NCBI GenBank assembly: GCA_016647705.1
Contig: CM028338.1
Location: 12,678,240 to 12,742,239, forward strand
Origin: Eucommia ulmoides
Taxonomy: Eukaryota > Streptophyta > Magnoliopsida > Garryales > Eucommiaceae
Direction: 5' to 3'
DNA length: 64,000 bases
Shown here: positions 44,261-55,297 of the stretch, one piece after another
How the letters are laid out: every line of letters begins with the position of its first letter
Numbering within the stretch: position 1 is the first letter of the stretch
Program-made: the position numbers and the translations under genes
The notes under the pieces: model-generated
What the model was told of the DNA's origin: nothing
The model's input: only the letters and a program-made list of their open reading frames with translations
The model's database searches: none

Positions 44261-45310
44261 GGCAAGAACAAGCCCGCGTTTAGAGCAACGTGAAGAGATT
44301 CCGTCTGATCTATCGTCCGTTGCAATAAATACAAAGATAGACGCTCTTAACGCGAAAATGGCCGAGATGGTAGAAACTATCAAGTACATGGCTAGCATAA
44401 TTGCTGATAACAGGTTGCAGTTCAATACGAGTATTCATGGAGTCAAGGAGGACGAAAAGACTCCGCGACATGCTTATCCTAAATCTTATGAGGAACGACC
44501 TGCTCATGGAGAGGCCAACCATCAACCAGAATGAGATACTAGTATTCAAACTGAGACTGTTGATTCATATCGACAGATTAGGAGTCAAGTGGAGAGAGTT
44601 CAACCACTGGATGAGCTGGATACATTATTGAAGGGGACTGAGATGCCTTTCTCCCCGGAGATACTAGCTGTCCCACTATCTGAAAAGTTTGATCCGACGA
44701 AGTTTAAAAAGTATGATGGGAGAACTGATCCAGTTGACCATATTCGTTAGTTCAAACATGTCATGAATTTATATAATTTCAGCGATTCTATCATCTGTAG
44801 AGCTTTTGTGACCATATTGAAGGGATCGTCTCTTGAATGGTTGCATACTCTTCCTCTGAACTCTATAACGTCGTTTAATGTGTTCGGAAAGACATTTATC
44901 AACCGCTTCATAACCTGTCAGGGGTTAATGAAAGGACTGGATTTTCTGCTTGCTTTGCATCAGGAAAAATGAGGAACGTCACACCAGTATATGAGCAGGT
45001 TTAATGAAGAGCTGACCTGCATTGAAGGTTGTGATACAAACCTTATTATAAATGCTTTTACGTTAGGGTTACAACCTGGACGATTCCAAGATTCCTTAAC
45101 CAAAAAGTGCCCTCGGAGTATGACAGAGTTGATGGAAAAATCTAAGCCTTACATGAAGCTAGAAGATGTGAAACTGGCTAGAGAAGGTAGGGGAACATTT
45201 TGGGATCATCTCAGGCAAAACGAGAAAGATGTTGGCAAGGAAAAATTTGGTACGTTTGATAGGCGTAAAGACCGAACAAGGAATTCAAATTCTAGGCCAA
45301 AAGTTCGCTA
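44261..45310 (+). pseudogene. Tat gag (unit B)
   Basis: Contains REEIPSDLSSVAINTKIDAL, MAEMVETIKYMASI, the KYDGRTDPVDHI block, IICRAFVTILKGSSLEWLHT and the open part 44991-45311 ending in a basic tail. In-frame TAG at 44748-44750 is shared with unit A. A TGA at 44970 is private. The start codon is missing, as in unit A. Confidence 0.78.
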
Positions 45311-45530
45311 GGAACCATGCCTTCCCAGATTGCACATGCTGATCTCATGGATCTTATAGGAGATTCACACGTAAGATATAATTCAATGGCCTCCTAGACA
45401 TACTACTTAGTCGAATCGAAAAAGTTTCTCTAAGTATTGTGATTTTCATAAGGACCATGGTCACAATACAGATGACTGTTGGGAGCTTCAGAAGGAGATC
45501 AGGCGACTTGCAGACGTGGGACAGTTGTAG

Positions 45531-46270
45531 GATTATATGCAAGATCGTTCCAGGAAAAAGAAGAGACCTAGAAATGATAACCGATGTAAAGAACATTGAG
45601 AAAGAGAGAGAAAAGAAGAGCATCCTAAAGAAAATTGGGAGGTAATTTTCATGATAAATTCGATTGGACTGAGTACTGGGGATTCCAATCGTGCACGAAA
45701 CAGAAATGTGCGTGAAGCGACATTAGAGCTTTGTTATGGGGAATCATTGGCGGTAACAAAGCCAGGCCCTATTATTACTTTTTCTGAGGATGATTGTAGA
45801 GGGATTGTTCACCTTCATGAAGATGCCTTAGTCATATCTCTATGGGTCTTAAGTTTCCAGGTACGACGTATTCTGATTGATAATGGTAGCTCTGAAATCA
45901 TTATCTTTGTTAGTACTTTGAAACATATGGGAGTGTCGAGCTCAGACGTGAGCTCAACGCCGACTGTTATGGTGGGATTTAATTGCGAGCTTACTTCCCT
46001 GTGTGGCAAAATTATTTTGTCAGTTACCTTCAAAAAGGAGGAGCAAAGGTATACGAAGGGCACTGAGTTCATGGTAATAGACTCAGTATCACCATACAAT
46101 GTCATTCTGGGCCGTCTATGGTTACATACAATGAGAGCTATCGTGTCAATGTATCACCAATGTGTGAAGTATGCCATAGGAGATTCAGTGGTTGTCATAA
46201 GAGGAGATCAAGCTTCTTCACGACAGTGTTTTGCCATAGCTATGAAAGACATAAGTTCTCATTTATAGCA
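45531..46270 (+). pseudogene. Tat aspartic protease (unit B), open over 205 codons
   Basis: The frame 45651-46268 is intact through ILIDNGSSEIIIFVS (active-site region), the flap-like segment and NVILGRLWLHTMRAI, the complete retropepsin fold for a plant Gypsy element. It is separated from gag by the shared TAG at 45528-45530 and a break near 45600, so it is not part of a working polyprotein. Confidence 0.8.
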
Positions 46271-46346
46271 ATCAAAGGAAGTTCATGAAACAGGTCAGCC
46301 TGTAGACTCGGCAAGAGAGATTGATTATTTCAGAGAACACGCCAGC

Positions 46347-47330
46347 ATGATTCAACTTGTTGAGCAAGTGAAGCAGATAACCTTTAATAATGGAACTCAG
46401 AAGCTTTTGATTGGCGAATCATTAAGCCAGACTGAGGAAGCTGAGATCAAAGAGCTACTTCAAATGAACTTGGACATTTTTGCTTGGTCGCCAGCTGATA
46501 TGAAAGGAATAAGTCCTGATGTTGTAGTTTATCGCTTGGACATCTGCAGATCATATCCTTCAGTTTGGCAAAAAAGGAGAACTTTCAGTCTTGAAAAAGA
46601 ATAAGTAATTGAAGCTGAAATGAAGAAATTGCTCGCTATTGGCCACATAAGAGAAGTAACATACCCTGGATGGTTGGCTAATTTAGTTCTTGTAAAAACG
46701 AAGAATGGAAAATGGAGGATGTGCGTGGATTTTACTAACTTTAATTAAGTATGCCCCAAAGATTGTTACCTGATGTCGAGGATTGACCAAATGGTTGATG
46801 CTGCTACCGGGCACCAACGCCTGTCCATAATGGATGCTTACTCAAGGTACAATCAAATCTACATGGATCCCCAGGATAAGGAGAGGACATAATTTATCAT
46901 GCCAAAAGGTACTTATTGTTATAAAGTAACGCCTTTTAGTTGGAGAAATACCGGTGCTACTTATCAACGATTAGTGAATCGCAATTTTCAAGATCAAATT
47001 GGGACCACCGTGGAAGTTTATATAGATGATATGCTGGTCAAAAGTTCCAAACAAGCAGATCACCTATCCTATTTAGCCGAAGCCTTTTCTGTTCTAAGAA
47101 GGTAGGATATGAAGTTGAATCCTGAAAAGTGTGCTTTTGGGGTCACCTCTAGTGAGTTCCTGGGGTTCGTAGTTAATTAGCTAGGTATTACAGTAGATTC
47201 AAGACAAATAGAAGCTGTTAAAAATCTAAAATCGCTTTATTCTATACGAGAAGTTCAATTGTTAACTAGAAGATTGGCGGCATTAAACAAATTCATCTTA
47301 AAATTTACTGATAGGTGTGCTCCATTCTTT
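46347..47330 (+). pseudogene. Tat reverse transcriptase (unit B)
   Basis: Begins ELLQMNLDIFAWSPADMKGI and stops at TAA 46602-46604, shared with unit A. Later pieces read GKWRMCVDFTNFN (then TAA), MDAYSRYNQI and VYIDDMLVKSSKQ. The catalytic YIDD (47019-47030) is intact here, unlike unit A. More stops lie near 46891 and 47104. Confidence 0.85.
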
Positions 47331-47338
47331 AAAATTTT

Positions 47339-48230
47339 GTGGAAAATATGACCTTTCGGTGTGATGATGACTGTGAGTGTGCTTTTCAGTCTATTAAATA
47401 TTACTTGGGCTTAGTGGAGACAATGACCAAGGTACACCCAGGAGAAGAGTTGAAACTATACTTAGCAGTAACCCCTGTAGCAGTAAGTGCTGCATTGGTT
47501 CAAGAACTCGCAGGAGGGCAGAGGCTGGTCTACTACGTCATCAAATCATTGGTTCCAGCTGAAACCCATTATAGGAAGTTGGAAAAACTAGCATTAGCTT
47601 TGGTAACTATTTCTCGGAAGCTCCGGTCCTATTTTCAAGCACATGTAACAATCGTGCTGACCTTATACCTGCTCAGGGTAGTAATGCATAGACCAGAAGC
47701 ATTTGGACGTTTAATAAAGTGGACTATTGAGTTGGGTGAATTTTTCATCCTGCACAAACCCAGAATAGCAATCAAAGGGAAAGCTTTAGTTGACTTCTTT
47801 GCCATATTTACTCTTCCATTGAGTGAAGCAGCGACATCCTACTTTGCTGCCCAGTGGAAATTATGGGTAGATGGAGCCTCGAACATGAAAGGATGTGGAG
47901 TGGGAGTAGTCATGCAATCACCTGAGGGAGATCAGCTTGAAAAGTCCATGCAATTATGTTTCCAAGCTTCCAACAATGAGGCGGAGTATGAAGAAATAGT
48001 TCTTGGACTAACTCTTGCCAAAGAGTTAGGTGCTCAGCATCTGGAAGTAAAGTCAGATTCTCAAGTGGTGATCAATCAGATCAATAGCCTGTTCCTTATA
48101 AACGAAGACAAGTTACGATTCTATGCAAAAAAAGTAAAAGAGCTCGCTTCCTAGTTTCAGGGCTGTAAATTTGAAGCCATCCAAGAACTAAAAATGCCAA
48201 GGCTAGTGCTTTGTCTGTACTTGCTTCGAC
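47339..48230 (+). pseudogene. Tat RNase H region, two RNase H-like domains (unit B)
   Basis: An open frame of 271 codons (47339-48154). Residues 1-150 cover the Gypsy RNase H and connection (LKLYLAVTPVAVSAALVQEL, ETHYRKLEKLALAL, VDFFAIF). Residues 175-260 cover the additional RNase H, with WVDGASNMKGCG (Asp), NNEAEYEEIVLGL (Glu) and LEVKSDSQVVINQI (Asp). All three acidic residues of the second domain are present. A TAG ends the frame after KELAS. Confidence 0.83.
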
Positions 48231-49560
48231 TTTGGGATCTGAACAGAAGTCTAAACTGGTTGAGTTTCTAGACCAGCCATCAATCACTCTAATCCCTCAG
48301 TGTGCATGTATAGGTCAGCTGGATGAAGAAACTGATTGGAGGACTTCCATAGTTCAGTATCTGAAAGAAAGAGTCTTACTAGACGATAGAGATACCGCTA
48401 GGAAGATTGTTTATAAGTCATCAAGATATGTGTTATCTGACGATAAATTGTATAGATGATCTTTTTCCCAACCTTTGTTATTGTGTCTAGAACTAGAAGA
48501 AGCACAATATGTTCTACAAGAAATACATGAAGGAGTGTGCGGGAATCACCAAGGGGGAAGATCCTTGGTTCATAAAGCATTTAGAGTGGGATATTATTGG
48601 CCAACCATGCGCGCTGATGCGACAGAATATGTACGAAAGTACGACAAGTGCCAACGATTTTCTAATGATATCAAAGTCCCAGCTCAGCAACAAACTCCAA
48701 TCATTAGTCTTTGGCCGTTTGCTTAGTGGGGAATGGATGTTTTGGGTCCTCTCACTCCAGCTCCTGAGAACGAAAAATATTTGCTGGTGGTGATCGACTA
48801 GTTCACCAAATGGGTCGAAGCTGAAGCTTTTGTAATAATGTGAGAAAATGAAGTAAAGAATTTTTTGTAGAAACAAGTCATTTGCCATTTTGGTATACCT
48901 GCTGTTTTTATCTCTAACAATGGAATGCCTTTTACTAGAGGTAAAGTTGGTTGGATGTGCAACGAGCTCCAAATACAACATCGGACATGCAGTCCGGCAT
49001 ATCCCCAAGCAAATAGACAAGTAGAGGTGACCAACCGTTCCATTAAAGAGGCACTTAAGAAATTCCTGGACGATGCTAAAGACAAATGGGTGGAAGAACT
49101 TCCTAGAGTTTTATGGGCTTTTCGCACCACCCCAGCATCTGCAACTGGAGAAACACCATTTTCTTTAACTTACGGAACTGAAACTGTTGTTCCGGTTAAA
49201 ATTGGGGTGCCAACCAGAAGAGTTGCCATTGCTGATTGAAGGGAGAATGAAGGACACATACGAGAAGAATTGGATCAACTTGAAGAGAAGCGTGATAAGG
49301 CATTAATGCATATGGCAGCTTACAAAACTAAGATGGCCCGCAAATTCAATCATGCAGTTCGCCCAAGGAGTTTCGCCATTGGAGACCTGGTACTTCGAAG
49401 GGTAATGCCTCACCGACTAGCTCTCTTGGGAAAGCTTGCTCCAAACTGGAAGGGCCCTTATCGTGTCATCAAAATTAATAGACCAGGAACTTATTGGCTT
49501 GAAGAACTTGGTGGAGTAACTGTTCCCAGACTATGGAACATCTCCCATTTGCGGAAGTAA
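48211..49560 (+). pseudogene. Tat integrase (unit B)
   Basis: Frames 48475-48726, 48925-49239 and 49270-49560 carry the zinc-binding end (EIHEGVCGNHQGG, KYDKCQRF), the core WGMDVLGPLTP, and SNNGMPFTRG in place of SDNG (the same Asp to Asn loss as unit A). QVEVTNRSIKEALKKF gives the third acidic residue, and [21 protein letters not shown] follows. The C-terminal WKGPYRVIKINRPGTYWLEE and LWNISHLRK complete it. Confidence 0.85.
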
Positions 49561-49685
49561 TTTGTATGAGTTCTTTATCTTTAATCTTAGTTTCTTTTCA
49601 AGAATTAGGAATAATTTGTTTTATGAATACATTTTTAATAAAAGACATAAACCTTGGATTTCATACAAAAAGCGATTTGTGTCTG

Positions 49686-50390
49686 TTGACTGAGTTTCAA
49701 CCTCATAGTTTAACTGAGCACTTCAGCTCAGCATTTAACTGGGCACTTCAGCCCAGCAAACATTTGATTTCTTAAACTCAACATATAACTTGGCACCTTA
49801 GTCCACAAACGACTGAGTTCTTAAACTCAGAGTTTAACTAAGCACTTCAGCTCAGCATTTAACTGGGCACCTCAACCCAACAAAGGACTGAGTTCTTAAA
49901 CTCAGAGTTTAATTGAGCACTTTAGCTCACCATTTAACTGGGCACCTCAGCCCAACAAATGACTGAGTTCTTAAACTCAGAGTTTAACTGAGTACTTCAG
50001 CTCAGCATTTAACTGAGTTCTTAAACTCATAATTTAACTGAGCACTTCAGCTCAGTATTTAACTGGGCACCTCTACCCAACAAATGACTGAGTTCTTAAA
50101 CTCAGAGTTTAATTGAGCACTTAAGCTTAGTATTTAACTGGGCACCTCAGACCAGCAAATGACTGAGCTCTTAAACTCAGAGTTTAACTGAGCACTTAAG
50201 CTCAGTATATAACTGGGCACCTTAGCCCAGCCAACAACTAATTCTCCAACTCATAATTCAACTCAGTATTCAACAAGGGTGTATTGGCTCAATGAGTACT
50301 TGAGTTTTCAAACTCTGAATTTAGCTGAGTACGTCAGTATAAATGGGTATTTCAGCCCAACATGTAACTGAGTTCAAACTCATGAGAGAA
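49686..50390. repeat. 75-bp tandem repeat array B
   Basis: About eight copies of the same 75-bp unit of three palindromic 25-bp monomers as 39126-40060, fewer than in unit A. The copy number differs between two units that are otherwise collinear, so the array has expanded or shrunk since duplication. Some copies are partial (around 50000-50030 one copy lacks the third monomer). Confidence 0.9.
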
Positions 50391-50589
50391 TCTCCTACTG
50401 TGATATGCTTATTCAGATATTCGTAACTAAGTTATGTATCCTAATTTTGTTACGAAGGAGGGCAGACAAGGTATTACATAAAACCCATTCATATTATAAG
50501 CAAAAACAAAATGTTACATGGGTTTTTCAAAACAAAAAACGAGAAAAGAACAGACACAAACTGTTCTTACAAAAAAAGAAGAAGTTTTT

Positions 50590-52122
50590 CCTCCTCTTGT
50601 TTTTATTCTTCTTCATCTGGGGCTGAGTGGGAGGCGCTTCAGTTCGACTCTAGGGAAGCAGGAGAGTCAAGATCCTCCAAGTTGGGATTGGAAAGGAAAA
50701 ATTCATGATCCTCATATTGGTTGAGTTTTCAGATCAGTTCATGAATTTTTTCCCTTTTCTCCTCGTTCTTCTCCAGGAGTGTATCCCTCTTCACTTTCAT
50801 GACATTAGCGTAAAGCTTTTGGTAGTTGAAGTTAGCGACCATATCCTTCTTGCTCTTTTCTACATCTCTCAGTTCATCTTTCGCTTCAAGATAGTGGGAG
50901 ACAGTTTGGAAATGGGCCGATTCCATGGCAGCGAAGACGGCATAAGCTTCTTCCATGGCACGAAGGCGTGGATACTCATATTTGGCGTTTATGGCTGTTT
51001 GTATCAAAGAACGAAAACGCACCCCTAATTCAATCTCATTATGTCTCTCAACTTGGATTCTTAAATAGGCAGAAGGGATGTTAATCCAGATGTCGGAGCC
51101 CATAACTGTCATTGGAATTTTTTGAAAGTATGGATATTGGCACAATGAAAGGTTTTTTGAAATATGAACAACCAGTGGTACCTTTAAATAGTTGAGCAAG
51201 GGGAATAGGGGAAGATAGTTGAAGAGTCAAAAAAGACACACATTAAATAGGGAGGTGACATATGCTGGTATCTCGGCTTCTGAACTGGGTAACTCTTGAT
51301 GTTCTTTGGTTACTTCCTCTATTTCATCATCAAGATCCAGGAAGGAGAGATCTACCTGAAGTAACTCCTCTGACACTAGCCTTTGGTAGAAAGCAAAGCC
51401 GACCTTCTGAAGCTTTTTTAATTCTTTCTTAAAGAAAGACCAGAGGTTGTCAATGTCTTCTTTGGCCTTCTCTTGTGCAGCTGACAGCTCAGTAGACATC
51501 TGCTCTTTTTCAGACTGAAGCCTTTGAAGAGGAACCTCTTCCTCTTGGAACTTATCATGATTTCTCTGGAGGGCAACATCTTTTTCTTTAATCTCGGCAT
51601 TCTTCTGATCAATTATCAATCGGGTTGAGGCAAGCTCCTCTAAAAGATTGCGGGATTCTTCTTTGAGAGATGTACTTTATTCTCTGATCACAATGGTCAA
51701 CGTTCTAAGCTCGCTATTCTCAGAGCAGAAAAGTGCATTACTCTTTTGGAGAGCCTCACTTTGTTTGTTGGCAGATTACAATTCGGCCCTGAACTTTTCT
51801 TGAGAAGATTTGGATAAGGCAAGATCGGTGGCAAGTTTTAACTTCTCATTTTCCAACTTTTGTACCTTAGCCTCAACTTTGCTAAGCTCAGTCATTTGAT
51901 GCATTAGTTGGGCGTCCAACTCATTCTCATCCTCAACACAGTTAACCAGAGCGGAGGACATATTCATACACTGATATGATCAGATTGTTATTAAATGAGA
52001 TCGAACAATCAGATTATTTAAAATTAAAAGATAGATTAAAATAGTGCAAGTACCTGAAGAAGGGCACAAATTACCATTCGAAAGATTTTGCGTGTTGCTC
52101 CTTTGGTACATTTAGGTCTGAA
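50590..52122 (-). pseudogene. Tat extra gene, coiled-coil and C-terminal half (unit B)
   Basis: Same order as 42044-40250 on the minus strand: an exon-like piece near 52110-52053, an intron-like gap, coiled coil (51967-51776 and 51619-51227, with a stop near 51775 and a break near 51680), then the C-part (51199-50729) with YPRLRAMEEAYAVFAAMESA and YLEAKDELRDVEKSKK. Here the coiled-coil frame runs on past HQELPSSEAEIPAY, joining toward the C-part. Confidence 0.7.
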
Positions 52123-52228
52123 GGTGGTGGTAAGTCATTATTATGACTTGTCACCGGTGCCCTAGCTCGTAAATGCCTCATATCTGCAATGTAAGGTTTT
52201 ATGTTCGGTTCCCACAGACGACGCCAAA
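52123..52228 (-). other. Tat primer-binding site (52207-52228) and gag start stub (unit B)
   Basis: Minus strand TTTGGCGTCGTCTGTGGGAA directly follows the LTR. ATG at 52181-52179 opens the same basic, Pro-rich stub as in unit A (MRHLRARAPVTSHNNDLPPP). It ends near 52123, where extra-gene sequence begins. Confidence 0.68.
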
Positions 52229-52433
52229 TGATGATGTCAAAAATTCTCTATCACGTGTCAAGCTCTACACGTACCAAAAACTATTTCGTCTTCCTTCTTT
52301 AACGGGCTTATGCTGCCCCAGCCCACTTGACAGGAGGGTTTACCTGACTCCAATTCGGAACCCATATAACGAATCCGACCCGTTTAGGATTTTATACCTA
52401 GGTTAGTTTGGGGCGGGAGTTTTACGCACATCA
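52229..52433 (-). repeat. Tat LTR3, internally deleted
   Basis: 205 bp with intact ends TGATGATGTC and GCACATCA. The middle of the LTR is missing (join near 52300, TTCTTTAACGGGC). Flanked on the right by GTTAT. The loss removes most of what would have been the promoter. Confidence 0.88.
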
Positions 52434-52438
52434 GTTAT
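52434..52438. repeat. Right target-site duplication GTTAT of the tandem Tat structure
   Basis: Same five bases as 31517-31521. Confidence 0.88.
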
Positions 52439-52665
52439 CTAGATGCAGTTGGTTTATTTTCTAGTGCAATTTGAACATTAAGTGGGCTAGTCTGGGTCAT
52501 TAAAAAATGCGAGCATCACTAGGCTCAATTATTTTTTAGGAGGTTCGTTGAGTTGATTGGATTATCAGTTATCTTGTTATCTAACTTTTGGTCCCAACGA
52601 GTGAACCCATCCGTTGTGCCTCTTAATACTTTGAGAGCCAATGGGCGGGAATCCCGCCCCTATCA
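52439..52665 (-). repeat. Right part of the older Tat LTR
   Basis: Ends GCGGGAATCCCGCCCCTATCA, like GCGGGAGTTTTACACACATCA of LTR1. Directly after it the minus strand reads AATAGGAAAAA, a good polypurine tract, so this is the 3' LTR of a leftward element. The first half of the LTR is at 31190-31521. The inverted repeat GCGGGA/TCCCGC near 52647 is notable. Confidence 0.55.
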
Positions 52666-52846
52666 TTTTTCCTATTAACCACTTGATTGATTTCGAAGAG
52701 GAAGATGAGTAATCACTAGAAAAATCTTGAAAAAAGACGCCAATAAGTTCTTTCATCCTCCTTTTTGCATTGTTACGATATTCTTTCGTTTTTCTTTCAA
52801 TTATTTTCTTATATGATTTAGTATTTCCCGAACTTATACACATCGA

Positions 52847-53154
52847 ATGGAAATTGCTCCCATCAGTACTTATAATGGTATAGCTGACACCGGTTCACCG
52901 AGCGACTTGGCTCCTAAAAACCCTAGCCAAATTGAAAATGTTTTATCAATAGATTTTACGTATTCTTTAGGGAGATGAGGAGGGAGGGGGATTATAGCCC
53001 TTCTGTTTTCCCAAAAAGTCTAATCCCTGAGTTTAGGAGTCAATATGGAATTACCGTCTCTATCACTATTAGGGTCCATAGTGAATCTAATCGCCCCTTC
53101 ACTCCTAAAGAAGGTGAAATGTATTTTTATCTATGGATATTTGAGTATGACACT
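52847..53154 (+). pseudogene. Extra gene of the older Tat element, first part
   Basis: ATG at 52847 (MEIAPISTYNGIADTG). Frame changes near 52978. It then reads FPKSLIPEFRSQYGITVSIT and FYLWIFEYDT, homologous to FPIEWLSAFREQYNIPSSVS and LYLWMFEYGL in the tandem units. It is cut at 53154 by a solo LTR, and the frame resumes at 55298 with the duplicated ACACT. Antisense to the element's LTR direction, as expected for a Tat extra gene. Confidence 0.65.
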
Positions 53155-55297
53155 TGTTGAATCCAAGGTTTTGATGAACAATTACGTATTGATATTTTTG
53201 GTGGAACTAATGGTCTTATCGAGTGTTTCAGATTTATAGTTCCATGCATGCGATTAAGAAGAAAATCTGATGAATAAAACATAAAGGGTGGAAGATGGAC
53301 GTAATGAAGATGTGAAGAGTTTTGAAGACTTTGAAGAAAAATAGGTTAAAACAACTATTTACTTTATACTCTTAATGCAACCCGAATTAAGATCACATAC
53401 GATATTTAAAATGAGTTAGTTGTATGTGTGTCATGATAAGAAGTGATAAGTTGAAGATCTTAAAATGAGATATTGTATGTTCTCCTTATGTGAAATGAAT
53501 TTGGTAATTGACCTGATTGAAAGATATGTTTTAAAGTATAAAAAGTTAAGTTTTCGAGTTAATTCAATCAATCGAGAAAAGCAATCGGTCAATTGAATCA
53601 AACAGTGAGTTTTAGAGTTAAAACGAGGTATTATCGATCTAATCGGTCAATTGAATAAAGAGGATCGGTCAACCGCTTGAGTCAGTAGATGAATTGGTGG
53701 AAAAGATGAAGACACTAATCCAATCGGGTCAATCGACTGGCTTTGTGCCAACGATTATTTGGAAACAGGCATAGGCCGATCAACCGACTAATAGGGATTG
53801 GTCAACCGACTGATTTAATTGAGATTTTAACTGATTTGGTCTCCTGGTAAAAAAACTGTATGTTTTTTTATGATTCCAAGAGAGGGATTTAGGGGATTTG
53901 AATATAATTGAGCTATTCACAACCTATTACGTGATCCCTATTGATATGGTCCATATATTTTGAGATTCTCCTAATTTAAATGATTTAATGCTTCCTATTT
54001 CTATGGTTTTAAATTGAGAGTAGTTTTATGGACTTAAATGAGAGAATTGAAAGTTATTTTTAAGTGAAATACACTTTAAATGAAATGTAATGATATATAG
54101 GGTATTAAAATGTTATTTTATGGCATATTTTTGAAAAACTAGCTCTTAGAGAGTTAGTTATTGGTCTATTAATATAGACCTACGGGAATTAAATTTGGAA
54201 CATCAAGAACAATTAGTTTGAGCTTTTATAAGAGTGATATTTAAGCTTAGATTTTTACGAGAGATTTGTTATAAGTTCTTCATCAAAAGTGCATGTTGTT
54301 TGGCGTCATTGATTTGGGTTCTAATTTCTATTCAATCACTGGCTTCGGTATTTTCCCGATGAGATCCTTCCAAGTTTTATTATTTGCTTTAAAGTTACAT
54401 TTATCTTTATTACTTGGTTTAGGATTATTAGAAAAATCATTTTTGAACTTAAAATCTTGAAAATATTTTTAAGCAATTTTTCTCTTGTTTATTACTTGCT
54501 AGATTTGTGCTACCCACATTATTTATTAATCATATTTGAATTGCCTCACATTGTATCTATCACGTAGTAATTATTCAGAACATTAATTGAGTATATTCGT
54601 ATTGAGGTGGTAGAAGTTCCTTGTGGGAAGAAACTTATATTATTTTTGTATTTGTGAGTTTGAGTAGATTAGACACGTTTGGGACGGTGTCTAGTCAGGG
54701 TAGCTAAGTTTTGATATTTTTCCTATAAAAAAAATCAGGGTTTGATCATTGTCTTGTAAAAAGGTTAGGTTATTCTTTTCCGTTGAAAATAATTTGGCTT
54801 TGATTCGTCCTGCAATTAAATTATTTTTTGAGTGGTTTGTAAATGTTCATCATTCTCTATGAAAAGGATAAGTGAGAGAGAGTTAGGTTTTTCTTTAGCT
54901 TGGTCAAAAGATAGGAGTTCATCCTTGACCCGTGAAAAAGGTAAATTGTAAAGGTTGATTCTGTGCCTATAAAAGAATCGTGAACTATAAGGATTTAGTT
55001 CATACCTAACAAAGAAATCAAGGGGTTTAGTGGATTGCAAATCTCCATGGAGCTCGGGGGACTGGACGTAGGCAAGACTAACTTGACTGAACCAAGATAA
55101 ATTCTTGTGTGCTGCATTGATTGATTTTCTATCTTGTGTTTAGGTGTGTACTTAGTATTGAACACATATCTGCAACATATAGAGATAATAATCTATTTAG
55201 GGAAATTAATTATTTGTGTTTAAAGGAATTAATTGTTTAAATTTGGTAGCAACCGAATTTACCTCCCCTTCCTCGTGGGTAGCTCTCTAAGCCAACA
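53155..55297 (+). repeat. Solo LTR, SIRE/Maximus-like family
   Basis: 2143 bp, TGTTGAATCC to AAGCCAACA, flanked by ACACT on both sides (53150-53154 and 55298-55302). Its start (AAGGTTTTGATGAACAATTA) and end (GTGGGTAGCTCTCTAAGCC) match, on the opposite strand, the ends of the LTRs at 57711-60006 and 62507 onward. A lone LTR with a target duplication comes from LTR-LTR recombination that removed the internal part. Short frames inside are not coding. Confidence 0.88.

Larger units (their letters stand above)
31522..52433. mobile_element. Tandem Tat-lineage Ty3/Gypsy block: LTR1-unit A-LTR2-unit B-LTR3
   Basis: Three copies of one LTR (31522-32179, 42149-42728, 52229-52433) bracket two homologous internal regions. 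Each unit holds, left to right: extra-gene N-half (plus), gag, protease, RT, RNase H, integrase (all plus), a 75-bp tandem array, extra-gene C-half (minus), a gag start stub (minus) and a primer-binding site (minus). The second RNase H and the antisense extra gene point to the Tat lineage. LTR signals say the element runs leftward, yet gag-pol runs rightward, so an inner segment is inverted. Both units share stop codons and a mutated integrase residue, so they were copied from one defective unit. Confidence 0.85.

Noticed and set aside
45815-46105. Minus-strand frames over Tat pol (also 35297-35545, 48514-49020)
   Set aside because: They are antisense to well-recognised protease and integrase domains and have no recognisable content.
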